DNA from: Celeribacter ethanolicus
Lineage (GTDB): Bacteria; Pseudomonadota; Alphaproteobacteria; Rhodobacterales; Rhodobacteraceae
Length of the DNA: 64,000 bases
Direction: 5' to 3'
Assembly: GCF_001550095.1 (NCBI RefSeq)
Contig: NZ_LRUC01000036.1
Location: 118,745-182,744, forward strand
Translations under genes and position numbers: made by a program
Shown: positions 61,348 to 64,000 of the stretch, piece after piece
Layout of the letters: every line of letters begins with the position of its first letter
How positions within the stretch are numbered: the stretch's first letter is position 1
Notes under the pieces: model-generated
Told to the model about the DNA's origin: nothing
The model's input: the letters and a program-made list of their open reading frames with translations, nothing else
The model's database searches: none

Positions 61348-61367
61348 AGTTTAGCGATTTCTAAACT
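61348..61367. promoter_or_regulatory. Inverted repeat between hbd and the DUF6473 gene
   Basis: AGTTTAG (61348-61354) and CTAAACT (61361-61367) are perfectly inverted around CGATTT. It sits in the shared promoter region of two divergent genes, 119 bases from the hbd start and 53 bases from the DUF6473 gene start. Operator function is inferred. Confidence 0.4.
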
Positions 61368-61419
61368 TGTCTCTGCGACTCTGAGCTTCGGGTGAAAATA
61401 CGAACCAGTGGGTGGACAC

Positions 61420-62247
61420 ATGGCTTACCAGAATATGGGCGAAGGCGCCCTCAACTACACGCCTTGCCGCTACGGCAAATCGAAACTTCTCTTTCGGGGG
61501 CCGCAAAAGGATCTCGATGAACCCTATGTCGCCTTTTTGGGCGGGACCGAGACCTATGGAAAATATGTCGAGGTGCCCTTTGCCGATCTGGTCGAGGCCG
61601 GTGCGGGGGTCGAGACCGTGAACCTCGGCTGCGTCAACGCCGGTGTCGATGTGTTTCTGAGCGACGAAACCGTGCTCGACATCTGCAAGCACTCGAAAAT
61701 GACCGTATTGCAAATCTCCGGCGCGCAGAACATGTCAAACCGCTTCTATGCGGTGCATCAGCGGCGCAACGACCGTTTTCTGCGCGCCTCGACCCTTCTA
61801 CGGACGATCTATCGTGAGGTCGATTTCACGGATTTCAATTTCACGCGGCATCTGTTGCAGACGCTGGCTCACGTTTCCGACGAGAAATTCTTCATGGTGC
61901 GTCAGGAATTGCGTGACGCCTGGGTAGCGCGAATGCGCACCATGGCCATGAAGCTGCACGGGGATGTGATGCTGCTCTGGATTTCCGACCATTCTCCGGA
62001 TGACGGAGCGGCCTGCGATGCGATCGGCGTCGACCCGTTGTTCGTCAATCGCGAGATGATTGAGGAGATCCGCCCTCTGGTCAAAGATGTGGTGGAAGTG
62101 GTCGCCACGCACGATGAGATCGCACAGGGCTACGACCTCATGGTGTATTCCGACCTGGACGCCCCGGCGGCGCGCGAGATGCTTGGCCCCGTTGTTCATT
62201 CCAGAGCTGCAGAAGCTCTTCAGGATGCGCTTGCTCCGTATGTGTGA
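61420..62247 (+). CDS. DUF6473 family protein
   Basis: 275 residues from the ATG at 61420 behind GGTGGA. No signal peptide or membrane span. It has a conserved start (GALNYTPCRYGKSKLLFRGP), then YVAFLGGTETYGKYVEVPF and VNLGCVNAGVDVFLSDETVL, which read like an SGNH-hydrolase or sulfotransferase-type alpha/beta fold with GGTET in place of GDS. I know such proteins from Rhodobacterales as DUF6473 without function. A perfect bidirectional terminator follows. Confidence 0.75.
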   Translation: MAYQNMGEGALNYTPCRYGKSKLLFRGPQKDLDEPYVAFLGGTETYGKYVEVPFADLVEAGAGVETVNLGCVNAGVDVFLSDETVLDICKHSKMTVLQISGAQNMSNRFYAVHQRRNDRFLRASTLLRTIYREVDFTDFNFTRHLLQTLAHVSDEKFFMVRQELRDAWVARMRTMAMKLHGDVMLLWISDHSPDDGAACDAIGVDPLFVNREMIEEIRPLVKDVVEVVATHDEIAQGYDLMVYSDLDAPAAREMLGPVVHSRAAEALQDALAPYV

Positions 62248-62272
62248 AACACGAAAGAGCGAGCCGGACAGC

Positions 62273-62301
62273 AAAAAGCCCGCCGTTTTGGCGGGCTTTT
62301 T
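62273..62301. terminator. Bidirectional intrinsic terminator
   Basis: AAAAAGCCCGCC (62273-62284) pairs perfectly with GGCGGGCTTTTT (62290-62301), loop GTTTT. The A and T runs at both ends let it serve the DUF6473 gene on the plus strand and etfA on the minus strand. Confidence 0.95.
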
Positions 62302-62322
62302 GTTGTCATGGTGCTGCTTTGC

Positions 62323-63237
62323 TTAAAGCTTCTCGGTCATTTCTGGCACGGCGTCGAAGAGATCAGCGACGAGGCCGAAGTCTGCGACCTGGAAGATCGG
62401 GGCTTCTTCGTCCTTGTTGATCGCGACGATCACCTTCGAATCCTTCATCCCCGCGAGGTGCTGGATCGCACCCGAGATGCCGCAGGCGATGTAAAGCTCA
62501 GGCGCCACCACCTTGCCGGTCTGGCCGACCTGCCAGTCGTTCGGCGCAAACCCGCTGTCGACCGCCGCACGCGACGCGCCCACGGCCGCGCCGAGCTTGT
62601 CGGCGAGCGCCTCGATGATCGCAAAGCTCTCTTCCGAACCGACACCGCGCCCGCCCGAGACGACGATCTTCGCGCTGGTCAGTTCCGGGCGGTCGCTTTC
62701 CGCCACCTTGTCCTCGACAAAGGCCGACAGGCCGGTGTCCCCCGCGCCCGAGGCCGCCTCGACCGCCGCGGAACCGCCGCTGCCCGCCGCCTCGAAGGTC
62801 GAAGTGCGGAAGGTGATAACCTTCTTTTCATCTTTCGAGCGTACCGTCTGAATCGCGTTGCCGGCATAGACCGGGCGCTGGAACGTATCCGCATCCACCA
62901 CGGAGGTCACATCGGTCAGAACCATCACATCCAGAAGCGCCGCAACCCGCGGCAGGACGTTCTTGCCCGTCGTCGTCGCGGCGGCGGTGATGTGGCTGTA
63001 GCCACCCGCCAGAGACACGATCAGATCGGCAAGGTTTTCCGCCAGCCCGTGGGCATAGGCCGCGTCATCGGCGACCAGAACCTTGGCCACGCCGTCGATC
63101 TTCGCGGCCTCGTAGCCCGGCGCACCGCACACGAGAAGCGTCACATCGCCCAGTTTCGCCGAAGCCGAGACGGCTTTCGCGGTGGCGTCGAGCGCGACCG
63201 CGCCGCCCGCCACATCCGCAAGACAGAGAACAGCCAT
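62323..63237 (-). CDS. etfA: Electron transfer flavoprotein alpha subunit
   Basis: 304 residues. N-terminal [20 protein letters not shown], then the FAD domain with [44 protein letters not shown] and [20 protein letters not shown]. With EtfB it carries electrons from acyl-CoA dehydrogenases (for instance Mcd in this window) to the quinone pool. The ATG shares one base with the etfB stop. Confidence 0.97.
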   Translation of the reverse strand: MAVLCLADVAGGAVALDATAKAVSASAKLGDVTLLVCGAPGYEAAKIDGVAKVLVADDAAYAHGLAENLADLIVSLAGGYSHITAAATTTGKNVLPRVAALLDVMVLTDVTSVVDADTFQRPVYAGNAIQTVRSKDEKKVITFRTSTFEAAGSGGSAAVEAASGAGDTGLSAFVEDKVAESDRPELTSAKIVVSGGRGVGSEESFAIIEALADKLGAAVGASRAAVDSGFAPNDWQVGQTGKVVAPELYIACGISGAIQHLAGMKDSKVIVAINKDEEAPIFQVADFGLVADLFDAVPEMTEKL

Positions 63238-63989
63238 CAGACGAGACCTCCCTCTTTGAGTTTCGCAATGAGTTCATCGACCGAGCCGACCTTGATCCCG
63301 GCTTCGCGCGCCGCGGGTTCTTCGGTTTTCACGACCGTCAGGCGCGGCGTGGTGTCGACGCCGTAATCGGCGGCGGTCTTCTCGTCGAGCGGCTTCTTCT
63401 TCGCCTTCATGATGTTTGGCAAAGAGGCATAGCGCGGCTCGTTGAGACGCAGGTCGGTCGTCACGATGGCCGGAAGAGTGACGGAAATCGTCTGCAACCC
63501 GCCGTCCACCTCGCGGGTCACCACCGCCTTGCCCTCGGAGATCAGCACCTCGGAGGCAAAGGTCGCCTGCCCCCAGCCGAGAAGCGCCGCGAGCATCTGA
63601 CCGGTGGCGTTCATGTCGTTGTCGATCGCCTGCTTGCCGAGGATCACCAGTTCGGGCGCCTCCTCCGCGACGATCTTGGCGAGGATCTTTGCCACCGCCA
63701 GCGGCTCGATCTCGACGCCCTGATCCTCTTCGACCAGAATGCCGCGATCCGCGCCCATGGCGAGCGCGTTGCGGATCGTATCCACGGATTTCTTCTCGCC
63801 GATCGACACCACGACCACCTCGGAAGCCACGCCGGCCTCCTTGAGACGAATGGCCTCTTCGACCGCGATCTCGTCGAACGGGTTCATCGACATCTTCACG
63901 TTCGCAAGATCGACACCCGTGCCGTCGGTCTTAACCTTGACCTTCACGTTGTAGTCGATCACGCGTTTAACAGGTACCAATACCTTCAT
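63237..63989 (-). CDS. etfB: Electron transfer flavoprotein beta subunit
   Basis: 250 residues: [40 protein letters not shown], the AMP-binding region [11 protein letters not shown] and the recognition-loop area [20 protein letters not shown]. It forms the ETF heterodimer with EtfA. GGAG lies seven bases upstream of the ATG, still inside the window; the promoter is beyond the right edge. Confidence 0.97.
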   Translation of the reverse strand: MKVLVPVKRVIDYNVKVKVKTDGTGVDLANVKMSMNPFDEIAVEEAIRLKEAGVASEVVVVSIGEKKSVDTIRNALAMGADRGILVEEDQGVEIEPLAVAKILAKIVAEEAPELVILGKQAIDNDMNATGQMLAALLGWGQATFASEVLISEGKAVVTREVDGGLQTISVTLPAIVTTDLRLNEPRYASLPNIMKAKKKPLDEKTAADYGVDTTPRLTVVKTEEPAAREAGIKVGSVDELIAKLKEGGLV

Positions 63990-64000
63990 GCGTAAACTCC

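Noticed and set aside
1..64000. tRNA, rRNA, insertion sequences and CRISPR arrays
   Set aside because: I looked through the gaps between genes on both strands and saw no cloverleaf with a T-loop signature, no rRNA segments, no transposase and no regularly spaced repeats. A covariance search would be needed to exclude small RNAs.

Overview
The window looks like a chromosomal segment of a marine Rhodobacterales (Roseobacter-group) alphaproteobacterium. The grounds are high GC with tightly overlapping operons, the pckA / chvI-chvG-hprK-rapZ-EIIA-HPr locus, a CobN-type cobalamin pathway, a methylsuccinyl-CoA dehydrogenase of the ethylmalonyl-CoA pathway, and several small proteins I associate with this order. 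I see no rRNA, tRNA, CRISPR array, insertion sequence or prophage. The first gene (lytic transglycosylase) is cut by the left edge; etfB is complete and ends 11 bases from the right edge.

Layout. 1-3.5 kb: transglycosylase end, EamA transporter, and an MnmD-like tRNA methyltransferase divergent from a separate FAD oxidoreductase (a split, divergent version of the bifunctional MnmC). 3.4-5.7 kb: lrgA-lrgB-cobO-FMN reductase operon. 5.8-8.6 kb: multipass membrane protein with a persulfide-regulator-like operator, MOSC protein, and a small lipoprotein behind a CtrA-like box. 8.6-15 kb: a cobalamin riboswitch followed by a CbiM-like cobalt permease, cobW, cobN and a frameshifted GNAT gene. 15-21 kb: smc, a 31-codon membrane peptide, siderophore-interacting protein, MltB-like transglycosylase. 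21-23.4 kb: DUF1636-cobC-cobD. 23.5-25 kb: lone receiver protein and a glutathionyl-hydroquinone-reductase-like GST. 25.2-31.8 kb: small His-containing membrane protein, cbiX, cobH, cobL, cobI, cbiG-cobJ fusion, cobM.

32-36.7 kb: PatB-like C-S lyase, three tandem peptide deformylase genes (the third with active-site residues replaced), fmt and three tiny membrane proteins. 36.6-40 kb: TRIC-family protein, rnhA, methyltransferase, ispH, NYN nuclease-like protein. 40-50 kb: folK, rpoZ, rsh, DUF2062, pdxJ, two small membrane/exported proteins, acpS, lepB, rnc, era, DUF1491, recO. 50-64 kb: methylsuccinyl-CoA dehydrogenase, TauE-like permease, cytochrome c, pckA, then chvI-chvG-hprK-rapZ-EIIA-HPr-acyltransferase, 3-hydroxybutyryl-CoA dehydrogenase, DUF6473 protein, and etfA/etfB.

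How the parts fit. The dominant theme is vitamin B12: eleven corrin-pathway genes lie in four separate clusters, including both an early-type cobalt chelatase (CbiX) and the late-type CobN, together with cobalt-handling proteins carrying long His runs. The pathway is incomplete here: cobA, cobG/cobZ, cobF, cobK, cobB, cobS, cobT, cobQ, cobP/U and cobV are not in the window. The right end links carbon-flux control (ChvIG, transport-less PTS regulators, pckA) with acyl-CoA metabolism (mcd, hbd, etfAB), where B12-dependent mutases of the ethylmalonyl-CoA pathway would be a consumer of the cofactor. I found no whole new system. The best candidates for a second look are the tandem deformylase set with a pseudoenzyme, the regulatory sites, and the tiny genes.
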